This document shows, one piece after another, positions 63,068-64,000 of a stretch of 64,000 nt of DNA. Location of the stretch: positions 1 through 64,000 of the forward strand of contig JABTBR010000041.1 in assembly GCA_013284265.1 (NCBI GenBank), given 5' to 3'. Below the pieces are notes generated by a model, which saw nothing but the letters and a program-made list of their open reading frames with translations, was not told the origin of the DNA and did no database searches. A program made the position numbers and the translations under genes. Position 1 is the first letter of the stretch. The number at the start of each line of letters is the position of its first letter. This stretch comes from Oxalobacteraceae bacterium. Its GTDB lineage: Bacteria > Pseudomonadota > Gammaproteobacteria > Burkholderiales > Burkholderiaceae_D.

Positions 63068-63263
63068 GGACAGGCTTTCAAATCTTCGGGGAATCAGGCA
63101 AGCGGCAAGTGTAACTGAATGGCAAGTCTTACTGGCCGCTTTGATGCATCCCGCGCAATACAGTGGGGAATGCTGCAACTCTAAGCATTCGGCGCCGGGG
63201 ATGCCATGCTCTTGCGACAGTCTGCAGAATAGGGGGAGTGGAAGGAGCGGGGCTGCGCCGGGC

Positions 63264-63302
63264 CGAAAAAAAGCCCTGCAAGCCGGGGAAGTCTTGCAGG
63301 GC
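63264..63302 (-). terminator. Terminator after the GH13 gene
   Basis: On the minus strand GCCCTGCAAG pairs with CTTGCAGGGC across a 10-base loop and is followed by a run of T (63266-63272 on the plus strand are A). It lies ~100 bp after the stop of the GH13 gene. Confidence 0.88.
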
Positions 63303-63399
63303 CAAAAGAGAGTCATCACCTACCCACTATCGCTAGTGGTCTTGCTTGCAAGCCAAGACGTCCGGAGCGGCTGGCGGCCCGGACGCCAAGGGTGCGCGG

Positions 63400-64000
63400 T
63401 CAGGGCTTCAGGAAAGGTCCATCGGCGCCGATTTTGCCTGGCGCGGGGTTGCCGGCCAAATCCAGAACATAGATGCGGGCGTTGCCCTGGCCCGTCACGT
63501 TGCTCGTCAGGGTGCCGCCGGTGACGGTTTTCACGTCGCCGGTGACGGCATCCTTGTAAGTACCGTTCGGAATGCCGTTGAAGGTCGCGCCGCTGCTCAG
63601 CGAGATCAGGGCGAAGCTGTCCACGCTGCCACTGGTGTAGCGGCGCTTGTAAGCCATGTTGCCGGACACGCCCTCGGTCGAATACTGGCCTTTTTGTAAG
63701 GCAGGAATCTTCCGGCGGATCATGTTCAGGCGTTGCACATGCTTGACCAGGTTGTTGCTCAGCGTGCTGGCGACCGTGCCCGAGGCCGAGCCGACCACGC
63801 CGAAATCGCTGGCCGTGACGCTGCCTTCCAGATGGCCGCCGAAGTAGGCGCGGCGGGTGGTGGCCAAGGCGCAAGTCGGGCCGCAATCGATCGCCTTGCC
63901 TGCCTGGAACTCGATTTCCGAGCCCTGGAACAGGGTGGGGATGCCGCGGAAGGTCCACATCAGGCTCATGTTTTCGGCCCAGGCCGCGGTGCCGCCGGCA
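63400..64000 (-). CDS. GH13 alpha-amylase-family enzyme, C-terminal part (cut by window edge)
   Basis: About 200 C-terminal residues are present; the 5' end lies beyond the window. MWTFRGIPTLFQGSEIEF matches the last conserved region of GH13 catalytic barrels (GIPxxxxGxE). A ~100-residue beta-rich C-terminal domain follows (ALISLSSGATFNG, GNARIYVLDLAGNPAPGKIG). It acts on alpha-glucans in this family; specificity cannot be judged from the fragment. Confidence 0.85.
   Translation of the reverse strand, partial: AGGTAAWAENMSLMWTFRGIPTLFQGSEIEFQAGKAIDCGPTCALATTRRAYFGGHLEGSVTASDFGVVGSASGTVASTLSNNLVKHVQRLNMIRRKIPALQKGQYSTEGVSGNMAYKRRYTSGSVDSFALISLSSGATFNGIPNGTYKDAVTGDVKTVTGGTLTSNVTGQGNARIYVLDLAGNPAPGKIGADGPFLKP

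Overview
The window is high-GC, gene-dense chromosomal DNA that reads as a betaproteobacterium of the Oxalobacteraceae (Massilia / Duganella / Janthinobacterium group). This is inferred from the AcnD/PrpF-type methylcitrate operon, LptFG next to divergent pepA, a CysB-linked cysI-cysHDN block, short secreted proteins ending in a PEP-CTERM-like tail, LytTR two-component pairs, and a repeated ~100-bp cloverleaf-like intergenic element. No rRNA, tRNA, CRISPR array, transposase or phage gene was seen.

Layout. 0.1-2.7 kb: a minus-strand operon of a secreted alpha/beta hydrolase, a LytS-type kinase and a LytTR regulator. 2.8-10.9 kb: divergent prpR and prpB-prpC-acnD-prpF (propionate via the 2-methylcitrate cycle), with a near-perfect sigma-54 promoter, a probable IHF site and a helically phased array of six GTTTCA motifs. 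11.0-13.0 kb: DUF485 protein plus acetate symporter ActP. 13.2-16.8 kb: a 6xPAS-GGDEF-EAL protein. 17.0-19.5 kb: a secreted chitin-type LPMO and exonuclease III.

19.6-40.8 kb is a probable biosynthetic gene cluster that I cannot match to a known product. It holds a ketosynthase, a Cys-less ketosynthase-like partner, two ACPs, an adenylate-forming ligase, a ketoreductase, a catalytic/degenerate dehydratase pair, an acyl-CoA dehydrogenase-like enzyme, a ferredoxin, an AurF-type diiron oxygenase, a C45-type N-terminal-nucleophile acyltransferase/hydrolase, a GNAT, a Sfp-type phosphopantetheinyl transferase, a hot-dog thioesterase, an alpha/beta hydrolase with a Cys nucleophile, a FAD/NAD(P) protein, two MFS exporters, a MocR and a LuxR-solo regulator, and a 637-residue protein of unknown family. 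A shared dyad (CTRCCA-N4-TGGYAG) sits in both divergent promoter regions and ties the cluster together. The logic is that of a discrete (type II) reducing polyketide/fatty-acid line like aryl polyene or ishigamide systems, with added N-oxidation chemistry.

40.8-41.3 kb is an AT-rich gap. 41.3-42.9 kb holds four small genes (unknown, DUF1653, CreA, lipoprotein). 43.1-47.4 kb: pepA, lptF, lptG and a CbiX-like chelatase. 47.6-50.0 kb: three PEP-CTERM-like proteins, two of them tandem paralogues. 50.0-57.3 kb: siroheme methyltransferase and assimilatory sulfate reduction (cysN, cysD, APS reductase cysH, DUF934, cysI) divergent from cysB. 57.4-59.4 kb: a methyltransferase and a porin. 59.5-63.1 kb: a PAS histidine kinase and a second LytS/LytTR pair. 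The right edge cuts a GH13 alpha-amylase-like gene.
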